From Anaerolineae bacterium (lineage in GTDB: Bacteria; Chloroflexota; Anaerolineae; Aggregatilineales; Phototrophicaceae): 64,000 bases of DNA. Shown piece after piece: positions 8,047-16,202 of the stretch. A model generated the notes under the pieces. The model saw only the letters and a program-made list of their open reading frames with translations. It ran no database searches and was not told where the DNA came from. The stretch is from positions 1-64,000 of the forward strand of contig JAJEBE010000027.1 in NCBI GenBank assembly GCA_022822545.1, in the 5' to 3' direction. The translations under genes were made by a program, and so were the position numbers. Numbering within the stretch: the first letter of the stretch is position 1; every line of letters starts with the position of its first letter.

Positions 8047-9096
8047 CTAGCTGCTGTGTCTTTGTCGGTAGCTCTTCCAGCGGCCATAGAGCGTCGGCGC
8101 GCCCAGCGCGGTCAAGACGACCAGGGCGCTGACGAACTGGATATCGGTTGTGGGCAGGTCAAGCGCGCTGAAGATCCAGGCGCGGGAAATATCGAAGATC
8201 AACATGCCCGCCGTCGCCGCCGCCAGGAATTGGCCCACCGACCGCGGACGCAGCAGCACCTCGCCGATGATCACCGCCGCCAAGCCGCGCACGATCAAGC
8301 CGAAGCCCAGGCTCACATCGGCGAAGCCGAACTGCTGCGCGACCAGCGCGCCCGCGATGCCGGCCAGTCCGTTGGCCGCCATCAAGCCAAGCGCGATCAT
8401 CAGATTGTGGTTCAAGCCGGTGGCGCGGACCATCTGCGGGTTTTTGCCGGTCGCGCGTATCGCCAGGCCAATCTCCGAGCGCAAGAACCAATACAGTATG
8501 ACCAGCACAATGATGACGATGGCGCCGAAGATCATGATCTCGAGCAAGTTGGTCGATTGCCGGCGCATTTGATCGCCGAATTGCTCCACCAGCCAACTGC
8601 GAAAATCGCGCGAGTAGCGGCTAATCAGCGTTTCTTCGCCCAATAGCGGCACATTGCTTTTGCCGCCCATGATGTGCAGGGTGACGGTATAGGCGGCTGT
8701 GATGACGATAATGCTCGCCAGCAAACCTTCTATCTTGAAAATGATATCGATAAGCGCCGTGGCCAGGCCGGTCAGCGCGCCTGTGACGAAAGCGGCCAGG
8801 ATCGCGACTTCGGGGCTTTGGCCGCCGACGATGAGCACGGCGCAGGTGGCCGCGCCGATGGGAAAGGCGCCATCCACCGTCAAATCGACAAAACCCAGAA
8901 CGCGGAAGGTCAAGTAAACGGTGACGCCCGCCAGACCATAAGCCAGCCCTTGACCGATCGCGCCGATATTCACATTGCCAAGGGACATGATAAGGGCGAC
9001 GACCGCCGCCACGACCAGACCGCGCAGCAGAAAGCGCAGGTTTCCACTGCTGCTTCTCCCGGCTTGGCTATCGGCTGAAGAAGCTGCTGCAGCCAT
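8047..9096 (-). CDS. ABC transporter permease (BPD_transp_2 type)
   Basis: A 349-residue inner-membrane permease, first gene of the importer operon. A short Ser/Ala-rich cytoplasmic N-terminus (residues 1-20) precedes about eight to ten hydrophobic segments. Landmarks include VYLTFRVLGFVDLTVDGAFPIGAA, typical of permeases that partner ABC_sub_bind proteins, and the cytoplasmic loop LAIRATGKNPQMVRATGLNHN where the ATPase docks. The ATG at 9096 is the first plausible start. It forms the channel through which solute from any of the five binding proteins would pass. Confidence 0.9.
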   Translation of the reverse strand: MAAAASSADSQAGRSSSGNLRFLLRGLVVAAVVALIMSLGNVNIGAIGQGLAYGLAGVTVYLTFRVLGFVDLTVDGAFPIGAATCAVLIVGGQSPEVAILAAFVTGALTGLATALIDIIFKIEGLLASIIVITAAYTVTLHIMGGKSNVPLLGEETLISRYSRDFRSWLVEQFGDQMRRQSTNLLEIMIFGAIVIIVLVILYWFLRSEIGLAIRATGKNPQMVRATGLNHNLMIALGLMAANGLAGIAGALVAQQFGFADVSLGFGLIVRGLAAVIIGEVLLRPRSVGQFLAAATAGMLIFDISRAWIFSALDLPTTDIQFVSALVVLTALGAPTLYGRWKSYRQRHSS

Positions 9097-9152
9097 AAGC
9101 GCTTTGCTCCGTTGATTGTCGCGTCACAGGTAAAATCATTTAGTTAATGTCC

Positions 9153-9181
9153 AGTATACACTACGACCTTTTAGCCAACAA
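9153..9181 (-). promoter_or_regulatory. Likely promoter of the importer operon
   Basis: On the minus strand TTGTTG (9181-9176), 17 bp, then TATACT (9158-9153), about 57 bp upstream of the permease ATG. The -10 matches 5 of 6 consensus bases, the -35 only 3 of 6. Confidence 0.4.
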
Positions 9182-9362
9182 ATGCGCTCGCGGGTCACTG
9201 CTCCGCCGGCTCGATATTGGCGAAGTGCAGCGGGAACTCTACTCGCGCTTGGAATTTGCGCGCGCTGGGATGATGCCATATCGCCTCCGCTACAGCGTTA
9301 GCTCGCAGGTATGGTAAAATTGGGCTTCCACACGAAGATGTTTGAGTGTCAGGCGAAGCGCT

Positions 9363-10466
9363 GTGGTTGAGAAACGGCCGATTGACAAATTGACCATCAA
9401 GGGCTTCAAAACCCTGCAAGATGTGGAGCTGGAATTGGGCCAGCTCAATGTGCTCATCGGCCCGAATGGCGCTGGGAAGAGTAATCTGATTTCTTATTTT
9501 GATATGCTGCGGCGATTGGTTGAGGAAGACCTGCAGATTTGGGTAGTACAACAGGGTGGTTCGGACCGTATTTTGACTTTCGGGTCAAAGACAACGTCTA
9601 AACTCGAGTCAAAGATTCATTTTGGTCCGAACGCGTATCAGTTCTCTTTGGTTCCCGCCCCAGAGGATAAGCTGGCGTTTAGAGATGAGGTTGTCTCTAT
9701 GCCGAGCAGACCCCAATCTGTTATTGGGTTAGGCCGAGGACACTTAGAAGCGAATCTGAAGTCGCAGACGCGTCAAGTTTGGGAACTGCCGCGTCAGGCA
9801 GATTACTGCTATGCGTCCATATCTAGCTGGAGAGTCTACCATTTTCATGACACTGGCCCTACAGCACGCGTCAAGAAGGCACACGATTTGCGCGATAATC
9901 AGACTCTTCACGTGGATGCCGCTAATTTGGCCGCATACCTTTATAGAATGCAGCACGAATATCCTCACATTTACCAAGAGATTATCGACGCCGTACAACA
10001 AGCCTTGCCCTTTTTTCGCGACTTTATGTTGAAGCCTGAAGCGAACAATGCCCATGCACATAGTATTTTGCTAAGGTGGCGAAACAGATACGACTATGAG
10101 CCATTCTTGGCGGATCAGTTGTCGGACGGCTCAATCCGCTTTATTTGCCTGGTAACAGCGCTCAAGCAACTGGATCCGCCAAGAACTATAATCTTTGATG
10201 AGCCGGAACTTGGCCTTCATCCCTATGCACTAACATTGTTGGGCTCGCTCTTTGACTCGGCTCCAGAAGAAATGCAGATAATTGTCGCCACCCAATCGGT
10301 TTCGTTGGTTGACGAATTCTCTGTTGATGACTTGATTGTGGTCGAACTCGAAGACGGTGTGTCCACTTTTGAACGCCTCGACGAAAGCCAATTCAACGTT
10401 TGGCTGGAAGACTTCTCCGTAGGCGAATTGTGGGACAAGAATGTACTCGGAGGGGGCTTGCCATAG
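9363..10466 (+). CDS. AAA-family (AAA_21 / RecF-SMC-like) ATPase, partner of DUF4276
   Basis: About 367 residues with the layout of OLD/RecF-like ATPases: beta-strand LTIKGFKTLQDVELELGQLNVLIGPNGAGKSN at the N-terminus (Walker A GPNGAGKS near residue 33), LSDGSIRF as the signature-like loop, Walker B IIFDEPELGLHP near residue 285, then ATQSVSLVDEF. There is no nuclease domain of its own. I chose GTG at 9363 (AGG 9 nt upstream); an in-frame TTG at 9342 would add seven residues. The stop overlaps the next start by one base. AAA ATPases paired with a DUF4276 gene are common in bacterial genomes and by analogy to AbiL and PARIS may be anti-phage systems. Base composition is lower in G+C than the flanking transport genes. 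Confidence 0.85.
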   Translation: MVEKRPIDKLTIKGFKTLQDVELELGQLNVLIGPNGAGKSNLISYFDMLRRLVEEDLQIWVVQQGGSDRILTFGSKTTSKLESKIHFGPNAYQFSLVPAPEDKLAFRDEVVSMPSRPQSVIGLGRGHLEANLKSQTRQVWELPRQADYCYASISSWRVYHFHDTGPTARVKKAHDLRDNQTLHVDAANLAAYLYRMQHEYPHIYQEIIDAVQQALPFFRDFMLKPEANNAHAHSILLRWRNRYDYEPFLADQLSDGSIRFICLVTALKQLDPPRTIIFDEPELGLHPYALTLLGSLFDSAPEEMQIIVATQSVSLVDEFSVDDLIVVELEDGVSTFERLDESQFNVWLEDFSVGELWDKNVLGGGLP

Positions 10467-11143
10467 TGCTTAGACTGAACATAGTCTGCGAAGGTCCGAC
10501 GGAGTCAAGGATTGTAAAAACAATTCTAAGTCCTCATTTGGCGGCGTTCAACTTGGGTGTTCGTGCCCCTAGGATAGGCACTTCGGGCAAAAAGGGCGGA
10601 GCTGTTACGCTGAAGAGGCTTCGTGAGAACGTTAGGGATTGCCTTCTTCAAGACCGAAGTTCGTATTGCACGACATTCGTGGACTTTTACGGTATAGACG
10701 GTGACTTTCCGGGTAAGAAAGAAGCGGGAAGAAAATCGAATTTGCCGGACAAGCAGCGTGTAGTCTGTCACGCGTTCGCGGACAGACTAGCGCAAACTCT
10801 GGATGAAGGACCGATGCAGCGGTTCATTCCTTATGTCCAGATGCACGAGTTTGAAGGTTTGCTGTTCAGCGATCCGAGCCAACTAGCGGTTGCAATAAGG
10901 AGGCAGGACTTGACTCAGAAGCTTTGGGCGATCCGTCATGAGTTTCCGACCCCAGAACATATAAATGACAGTTCAGTCACTGCGCCGAGCAAACGACTTC
11001 AAGCGCTGATTCCTCGATACCGGAAAGTCCAGGAAGGCGAACGCGCCGTTAGGGCGATGACATTGGCTATTATCCGCCAAGAATGCCCGCTCTTTGACGC
11101 CTGGCTCGCCAAACTCGAAACTCTTCCCCCACTCCCAACCTAA
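10466..11143 (+). CDS. DUF4276 family protein (Toprim-like), coupled to the AAA ATPase
   Basis: 225 residues. I chose the GTG at 10466 because GGAGGGGG lies 10 nt upstream and the codon shares its G with the ATPase stop TAG (overlap TAGTG), a tight coupling. Visible family signatures: CEGPTESRIVK at residue 8, FVDFYGIDGDFPG near residue 70, PYVQMHEFEGLLFSDP near residue 120. The glutamate in EGPTE and the acidic FVDFYG segment are placed like the metal ligands of Toprim nucleases; that catalytic role is my inference. Function in the family is not established. Together with the ATPase it makes a two-gene cassette between unrelated transporters. Confidence 0.82.
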   Translation: MLRLNIVCEGPTESRIVKTILSPHLAAFNLGVRAPRIGTSGKKGGAVTLKRLRENVRDCLLQDRSSYCTTFVDFYGIDGDFPGKKEAGRKSNLPDKQRVVCHAFADRLAQTLDEGPMQRFIPYVQMHEFEGLLFSDPSQLAVAIRRQDLTQKLWAIRHEFPTPEHINDSSVTAPSKRLQALIPRYRKVQEGERAVRAMTLAIIRQECPLFDAWLAKLETLPPLPT

Positions 11144-12942
11144 ACCCCCCAAATAAGCGCCAGACCCAGCAGCATCGTCAGAAGCGTGACGACCGTCATG
11201 CCGACGCCGATCTTGAAGAAGTCGCTGAATTTGTAGCCGCCGGGTCCCATCATCAGAATGTTGACCGGGTGGGAAATTGGCGTGATGAAGGCCAGCGAGC
11301 AAGCCATGGCGACCGCCACCGCCATTGCGCGCGGGTCGATGCCCATTTGCAGCGCGGCTTTGATGGCGATCGGACCGACCAGCAGCGGTGTTACTTGGCC
11401 GCCGATGACTTGTACGACCAACATCGTTAGCAGGGCGATTGCCGCAAACAGCAGAAGCGGGCTGGCGTTCATAAGACTCAATTCCAAGAACGCGCCGATG
11501 CGATCAGCCAAGCCGGTCTCCGTGATGGCCAGACTGAGGGGCAGCATGCCAGCCACCAAAAAGATCGTCCGCCAGTCCACCGCCGTGTAGAACTGCTCCA
11601 TCCTCAGGCAGCGCGTGAGAACCATGGCCGCCGCCCCCGCCAGCATGGCAATGGGCAAGGGCAGGATATTCAAGAAGGAGAGCGCCAGGACCAAGGCGGT
11701 GATGCCGACGGCGTAGGGCGCTTTGCGGCTTTCAATGGCTTGCGCCGAGTATTCGCCGGCCGGCAAGATGAAATTGCTGTTCTGCGACAGGTTTTGAATG
11801 TCTGAGGATTGGCCGACGACCAGAATCGCATCGCCGACTTGCAGCGGCATCTTGCGGACATCGGTGTGGAAGCTCTGCCCGTCGCGCCAAAGCGCCATCG
11901 CCAACAAGCCCGCGTCGCGGTTGAGCTTCATTTGGGAGAGCGTCCTGCCAATGGCATTAGAACGGGGCGCGATCATGATCTCAATGGGTTCAATCGGCAA
12001 TTCTCCCGCGACCGCCTGCGCGCCACCCTCGATTAATTCGATGCCCCAAGCCAACAGTTGCTGGAGTCGCTCTTCGCGCCCGACAATCAACAGCTCATCG
12101 GCGGGGTAAATCACTTGAGTCGATTTGGGAATGGTGATCGTCTCTCGTCCGCGCCAGACAGCCGCCACCGTCAAACCCAACTCGGCATTGATATCGCTTT
12201 CCTGCACGGTTTGGTGAGCGAGGCGGGAACCAGGCAAGACGCGCACCAGCCACATCCGGTCCGCCAACTCATAGGTATCGTGCAGGTCGTCTTGGTCGAA
12301 GGATTGTGTCAGCAAAGCGCGACCGGGCAGCAAGCGCCGGCCGAAGAAAAGCATGTAAAGCAAACCCGCCGCCACAATCATGCCGCCCACTGGCATGAAA
12401 TCGAACATCCCTAAACCAGCGATGCCTTGCGCAATCAGCAGCTCGCTCATCAAGATATTGGCAGTTGTGAAATAAGTCGCCATGCCGCCGACAGTGACGC
12501 CGAATGCGAGCGGGATCATCAGCTTGGAGGCGGAGACGCCGCTATCGCGCGATACCTGCAGGACAGCCGGCAACAGGACCGCTCCCGCCGCCACGTTGTT
12601 CATCAGCAAGGAAACAGCCGCCCCCGCCATCATGACCAGGGCAATCAGCTTCGCCTCGGAGCCGCGCCCATAGGCTTGCAGCTGCCGCGCCACCCACTGC
12701 ATGACGCCCGTCTGCTCTAGGCCGCGGGTGATCACGAGCAAGCCGATAATGGTGATGACCACTGAACTGCTGAAGCCGGAAAGGGCGTCGCTGGCGGGCA
12801 CTAGCCGGGTCAGCGCGACCATGAGCAGGACGAGCAAGGCGATGAGATCGATGCGCAGCCGCGTGAAGGCGATCAGGGCGAGCGTGACGGCGATGATGCC
12901 GATGACGGTGAGTTCGGGGATTGTGAGGGCAGCAGTGTTCAT
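11140..12942 (-). CDS. SLC13/DASS-family anion permease with RCK_C (TrkA-C) domains
   Basis: About 600 residues. Two transmembrane halves flank two cytoplasmic RCK_C-type domains: residues ~1-200 hold about six helices including LLMNNVAAGAVLLPA, residues ~210-380 are hydrophilic with two repeated folds (WLVRVLPGSRLAHQTVQESDIN and IMIAPRSNAIGRTLSQMKLN), then more helices follow. This architecture is known in transporters of sulfate or other divalent anions and dicarboxylates (SLC13 family). I prefer the ATG at 12942 (MNTAALTIPELTV), where the conserved hydrophobic start lies; an in-frame ATG at 12978 adds 12 residues without a ribosome site. It converges on the DUF4276 gene, with stops overlapping by 4 bp. 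Confidence 0.87.
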   Translation of the reverse strand: MNTAALTIPELTVIGIIAVTLALIAFTRLRIDLIALLVLLMVALTRLVPASDALSGFSSSVVITIIGLLVITRGLEQTGVMQWVARQLQAYGRGSEAKLIALVMMAGAAVSLLMNNVAAGAVLLPAVLQVSRDSGVSASKLMIPLAFGVTVGGMATYFTTANILMSELLIAQGIAGLGMFDFMPVGGMIVAAGLLYMLFFGRRLLPGRALLTQSFDQDDLHDTYELADRMWLVRVLPGSRLAHQTVQESDINAELGLTVAAVWRGRETITIPKSTQVIYPADELLIVGREERLQQLLAWGIELIEGGAQAVAGELPIEPIEIMIAPRSNAIGRTLSQMKLNRDAGLLAMALWRDGQSFHTDVRKMPLQVGDAILVVGQSSDIQNLSQNSNFILPAGEYSAQAIESRKAPYAVGITALVLALSFLNILPLPIAMLAGAAAMVLTRCLRMEQFYTAVDWRTIFLVAGMLPLSLAITETGLADRIGAFLELSLMNASPLLLFAAIALLTMLVVQVIGGQVTPLLVGPIAIKAALQMGIDPRAMAVAVAMACSLAFITPISHPVNILMMGPGGYKFSDFFKIGVGMTVVTLLTMLLGLALIWGV

Positions 12943-13028
12943 ATCCAGGAGTATAACCGTGAGCGGACGGAATGGCATTGGGCGCGGGTGGCGTATTCGT
13001 GCTGCGGAATGAGGTAAGTAAAAGGTGG

Positions 13029-13085
13029 GCGGAGTATGGAAAAGAGTGGACAGAGTATGGGAAAAGAGGGTGCTGAGTATGGCTG
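13029..13085. repeat. Three phased copies of GAGTATGG upstream of the anion permease
   Basis: GAGTATGG occurs at 13032, 13053 and 13075, at 21- and 22-bp spacing, with partly conserved flanks (GGAAAAGAG). On the minus strand they read CCATACTC about 90-140 bp upstream of the permease start. The helical phasing suggests a direct-repeat regulator site, but they could be a degenerate tandem repeat. Confidence 0.4.
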
Positions 13086-13354
13086 GAGACAGACAAAATT
13101 GCTAAATATATCGATACAGTATGGATAAGGGCGACTATCTGGGCAGTTTTTTGGATTTTTCGTTTGAGATAGGCATGCTTGTGATTGACATAAAGTTGGC
13201 GTGACTGTGAATTGGAAGATGATCATAGATTGAAGTGTAGCAGATATTTTGTGCGAATGGGCGACCAAATGTTCGCGTATTAAGGTCTAATTTTCTCGGT
13301 CGCTCGCGAGTTAGGTCATGGCTCATACAAAATAGCTATCCCATTAGCACCGAA

Positions 13355-13435
13355 TTTTGTAAGAGCGACATAGTATGTCGCCCGCAGCTTCTAATGTACA
13401 CACATTCGGGCGACTTGATAGGTCGCCCCTACGAG
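13355..13435. repeat. Dispersed palindromic repeat, family A (two-arm copy)
   Basis: Left arm AGCGACATAGTATGTCGCCC and right arm GGGCGACTTGATAGGTCGCCCC are each inverted repeats, separated by about 25 bp. GGCTCATACAAAATA, found beside two other copies, lies just upstream at 13319. The rest of the 12979-13597 gap shows only the phased repeats at 13029-13085 and no convincing ORF. Confidence 0.75.
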
Positions 13436-13597
13436 TTGTGATGAAGTTTTAGCGGCGGAAATGGCGGGGTGGATGACCGAGGGTGAGCGACCGGCGCGGC
13501 CAGAAAGATTTTGCTCCCCCGCGCGTCAGGGGAAGCGGCGCTTGAATTAGACTGGGGCTGCCGATATAACAGTGGCGAATTGTGAAAGGACGGGAAC

Positions 13598-14983
13598 ATG
13601 ACCAAAGTCACATTTATCGGCGCGGGCAGCACGGTATTCGCCAAGAATCTGATGGGCGATATCTGGAGTTATCCGGAATTGGCGGACGCGACGATTTGTT
13701 TGATGGACATTGACGAGAAGCGCCTGGGGCAATCGGCGCAGGTGGCGCGGCATATCATCGGGGCGCTGGGCAATAATCCAATAGTCGAGACCACTACCGA
13801 CCGGCGTGAAGCCTTAAGCGGCGCGGATTATGTCGTCTGCATGATTCAGGTCGGCGGCTATGAGCCGGCGACGGTGATCGACTTTGAGCTGCCGAAGAAG
13901 TATGGCTTGCGGCAGACGATCGGCGATACGCTGGGCATCGGCGGCATCATGCGCGGCTTGCGCACGATACCGGTGCTGATAGATATCGCGAAGGATATGG
14001 AGGCGATCTGCCCGGGGGCGCTGCTGATCAATTACGCCAATCCGATGTGCATGAATCAGTGGGCGCTGAGCCGGGCGAGCGGTATTCGAACGGTGGGCTT
14101 GTGCCATAGCGTGCCGGGCACGGCGCATGAGCTGGCGCGGGATATCGGCGTGCCTTATACGGACATCAATTATTTGGTCGCCGGCATCAACCACATGGCT
14201 TTCTACCTCAAGTTCGAGCGGCGCGGCACGGGCGAAGATTTGTATCCGCTGATCGCGCAGGTGGCGGAGAACGGGGGCGCGCCCAAGTGGAACCGCGTGC
14301 GTTATGAGATGTTCAAGCGCCTGGGTTATTTCGTGACGGAATCGAGCGAGCATTTCAGCGAGTACGTGCCCTATTTTATCAAGGAGAGCGCGCCGGAATT
14401 GATCGAGCGGTTCAACATTCCGCTGGACGAATATATCGAGCGCTGCAAGGCGGGCATCGTGAGTTGGCAACTGCTGGAGAAAGCGGAAGCCGAGGGACGT
14501 ATTCCCGAAGAAGCGGAGATCATGGCGGCGCTGGAGGGGATCAATCCCATGCACAAAGAATGGACGGTGCGCAGTATCCGCAGTTTGAAGGAGGTGGAGC
14601 GCAGCGTCGAGTATGGCTCGCTGATCATCCATAGCATGGAGACGGGCGAAGCGCGGACGATTTACGGCAATGTGCCGAATGATGGCGTCATCGATAATTT
14701 GCCCGACGGCTGCTGCGTCGAGGTACCGTGCCTGGTCGACGCGAACGGGATTCAGCCGACGCGGATCGGCGAGATTCCGCCGCAACTGGCGGCTTTGATG
14801 CGGACGAATGTCAATGTGCAGGCCTTGACGGTGGAGGCGGCGCTGACGGGCAAACGCGAGCACATCTATCATGCGGCGATGCTGGATCCGCACACGGCGG
14901 CCGAGTTGACGCTGGATGAGATTTGGGCGCTGGTGGATGAATTGATCGAGGCGCACGGGGCATATTTGCCGGCCTACCGGTAG
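13598..14983 (+). CDS. Glycoside hydrolase family 4 (alpha-galactosidase / alpha-glycuronidase type)
   Basis: 461 residues, the usual GH4 length. GH4 enzymes are cytoplasmic, need NAD and Mn(II), and cleave glycosides by an oxidation-elimination mechanism. Visible: Rossmann motif FIGAGSTVFAKN at the N-terminus, NYANPMCMNQWA near residue 145 with the catalytic-region cysteine, GLCHSVPGT with the metal-binding histidine near residue 168, and GINHMAF near residue 200. No signal peptide. The ATG at 13598 follows AGGACGGGAAC. The CHSVPGT form suits the MelA-like and alpha-galacturonidase/glucuronidase branches; the sugar-acid genes downstream favour a uronic-acid glycoside but do not prove it. The sister GH4 lies at 25112-26542. 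Confidence 0.88.
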   Translation: MTKVTFIGAGSTVFAKNLMGDIWSYPELADATICLMDIDEKRLGQSAQVARHIIGALGNNPIVETTTDRREALSGADYVVCMIQVGGYEPATVIDFELPKKYGLRQTIGDTLGIGGIMRGLRTIPVLIDIAKDMEAICPGALLINYANPMCMNQWALSRASGIRTVGLCHSVPGTAHELARDIGVPYTDINYLVAGINHMAFYLKFERRGTGEDLYPLIAQVAENGGAPKWNRVRYEMFKRLGYFVTESSEHFSEYVPYFIKESAPELIERFNIPLDEYIERCKAGIVSWQLLEKAEAEGRIPEEAEIMAALEGINPMHKEWTVRSIRSLKEVERSVEYGSLIIHSMETGEARTIYGNVPNDGVIDNLPDGCCVEVPCLVDANGIQPTRIGEIPPQLAALMRTNVNVQALTVEAALTGKREHIYHAAMLDPHTAAELTLDEIWALVDELIEAHGAYLPAYR

Positions 14984-15006
14984 GATATTTTTTCACCACA
15001 GCCGCT

Positions 15007-15140
15007 CGCAAGTCGCAACTTGGCTCACACAAAATAATGAACTCTAAATAGTGAGAATGTGTAGGGGCGACCAACCTGGTCGCCCGTCGCAGCGATAAGA
15101 AGCGTTTTCGGGCGACTTGATAAGTCGCCCCTACACATTC
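15007..15140. repeat. MITE-like family A repeat with perfect 17-bp terminal inverted repeats
   Basis: GAATGTGTAGGGGCGAC at 15055-15071 is exactly inverted at 15124-15140. Inside are two internal stems (GGGCGACC...GGTCGCCC and GGGCGACTT...AAGTCGCCC). Beside it at 15022-15044 lies a segment also found at 52438 and in part at 13319. Another neighbour (CTCGCAAGTCGCAACTTGGC, near 15005) occurs inverted near 30181. No ORF inside. Confidence 0.8.
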
Positions 15141-15175
15141 TGACATGATTGGATACGAATATTGGTGGGTTCCTT

Positions 15176-15203
15176 AAAAAAGCGACACAGAGGGCACAGA
15201 GAA
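15176..15203. repeat. Dispersed repeat, family B (CACAGAG type)
   Basis: Purine/C-rich ACACAGAGGGCACAGAGA. Related strings occur at 16070-16106, 18541-18577, 55340-55380 and 57946-57976, always outside or at the edge of genes. Confidence 0.55.
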
Positions 15204-15214
15204 ATAGGGTCACG

Positions 15215-16057
15215 TCAGAGCAGGTGGCGCGGGGATTGCAGGGTGTCGCGGTCGGTTGTGATGACATAGTCGCAGTCGCGGATGTGGGTGACCGGGTAGT
15301 CGTCGCCGGGCGCGCCGAAGAGGGCGAGACGCAGCACCGTATTGGCCCAGTCGAGATTGATGCCGTTGCGGCAGTAGAGGCGGATGCGGCGGGCGGCCAG
15401 GATTTCTTTCATGCCGATGGTGTAGGCGTGGCGCGGGAAGCCGGCGAGGTTGCCGCCGACCCCGGCGCGGATGGCGTTGATTGTCACGGTGAAGTCGTTG
15501 AGGCGGACCACCCGGCTGGGCAGTTGGCTGACGCCGCTTTCGGGTTCGTTGAAGGCGATGTGGCCGTGGATGCCGATGCCGCCGTAGCAGGCGTCGATGC
15601 CGCCGATGCCGTCAATGAGCGCGGGCAGGGCGTCGATATTGGTCTGGTCGGGGAAGATGACTTGGGTTGGATTGAGCGCGAGTTCGGGGCTGAGCGCGTC
15701 GAGGAATAGAGCTTGGGCGATGCCGCGGAAACTCAAGGGATGAGAGCGGGGCAGGGCGGCGCCGTCTTCGCCGCAGTATTCGTCCATGAAGAAGAAGTGG
15801 CAGTTTGTCAGCGATGCGCGCGAGTCGTTGAGCAGGCGGGCGAGGATGGGGTAGTGCCCGGTGGGCCCGACGGGCAGGATGAGACGGGTGGGATTGCCGG
15901 CGCGGTTATTGTCGCGAATCTCGCGGTGGATGGATTCGGCCAGATGCCGATGCAGGTCGGCAATGGTATCGCAGACGACGAGGCGCTGGCCGGCCGCGTC
16001 GATGACCTGTTGCGGACTGAGTTGATTGAACTGGCGGATTTCGTCTTTGCGATTCAT
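15215..16057 (-). CDS. Glucosamine-6-phosphate deaminase-like protein (NagB/RpiA fold)
   Basis: About 280 residues. NagB converts glucosamine-6-phosphate to fructose-6-phosphate and ammonia. Visible motifs: LILPVGPTGHYPIL (phosphate loop; NagB usually has GSTP), CHFFFMDEYCGE near residue 97 with the catalytic-region aspartate, GGIGIHGHIAFNEPES near residue 168 with the HGHIAFNEP histidine/glutamate, and TIGMKEIL. I chose the ATG at 16057; an in-frame upstream ATG adds 12 residues that look non-conserved. No strong ribosome site. It stands alone on the minus strand inside a plus-strand catabolic region. The altered phosphate loop leaves room for a related amino-sugar substrate. Confidence 0.82.
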   Translation of the reverse strand: MNRKDEIRQFNQLSPQQVIDAAGQRLVVCDTIADLHRHLAESIHREIRDNNRAGNPTRLILPVGPTGHYPILARLLNDSRASLTNCHFFFMDEYCGEDGAALPRSHPLSFRGIAQALFLDALSPELALNPTQVIFPDQTNIDALPALIDGIGGIDACYGGIGIHGHIAFNEPESGVSQLPSRVVRLNDFTVTINAIRAGVGGNLAGFPRHAYTIGMKEILAARRIRLYCRNGINLDWANTVLRLALFGAPGDDYPVTHIRDCDYVITTDRDTLQSPRHLL

Positions 16058-16069
16058 ATTGGGATATTT

Positions 16070-16106
16070 ACCACAAAGGCGCGAAGGGCACAAAGATCAC
16101 AAAGGT
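16070..16106. repeat. Family B repeat upstream of the NagB-like gene
   Basis: ACCACAAAGGCGCGAAGGGC followed by ACAAAGATCACAAAGG, an A/C/G-rich cousin of the CACAGAG repeats, directly upstream of the start codon at 16057. Confidence 0.45.
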
Positions 16107-16202
16107 TTTGCAGGAGCGACTCGCTGAGCCGCCCACCGACGCGCAGGAGAGACTTGCACGCGACCTTATAGTTCACCTACAGTTTGACGCCGAGAGTATG
16201 CC

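Noticed and set aside
9097-9181. T-box or other riboswitch upstream of the TrpXYZ-like operon
   Set aside because: The leader is under 70 nt after the likely promoter and has no T-box core (such as the conserved GGTGG-type antiterminator motif) or known aptamer pattern.
13355-13435. Paired palindromes considered as a CRISPR array
   Set aside because: Only two arms per locus, arms differ in sequence, no regular spacers and no cas genes.
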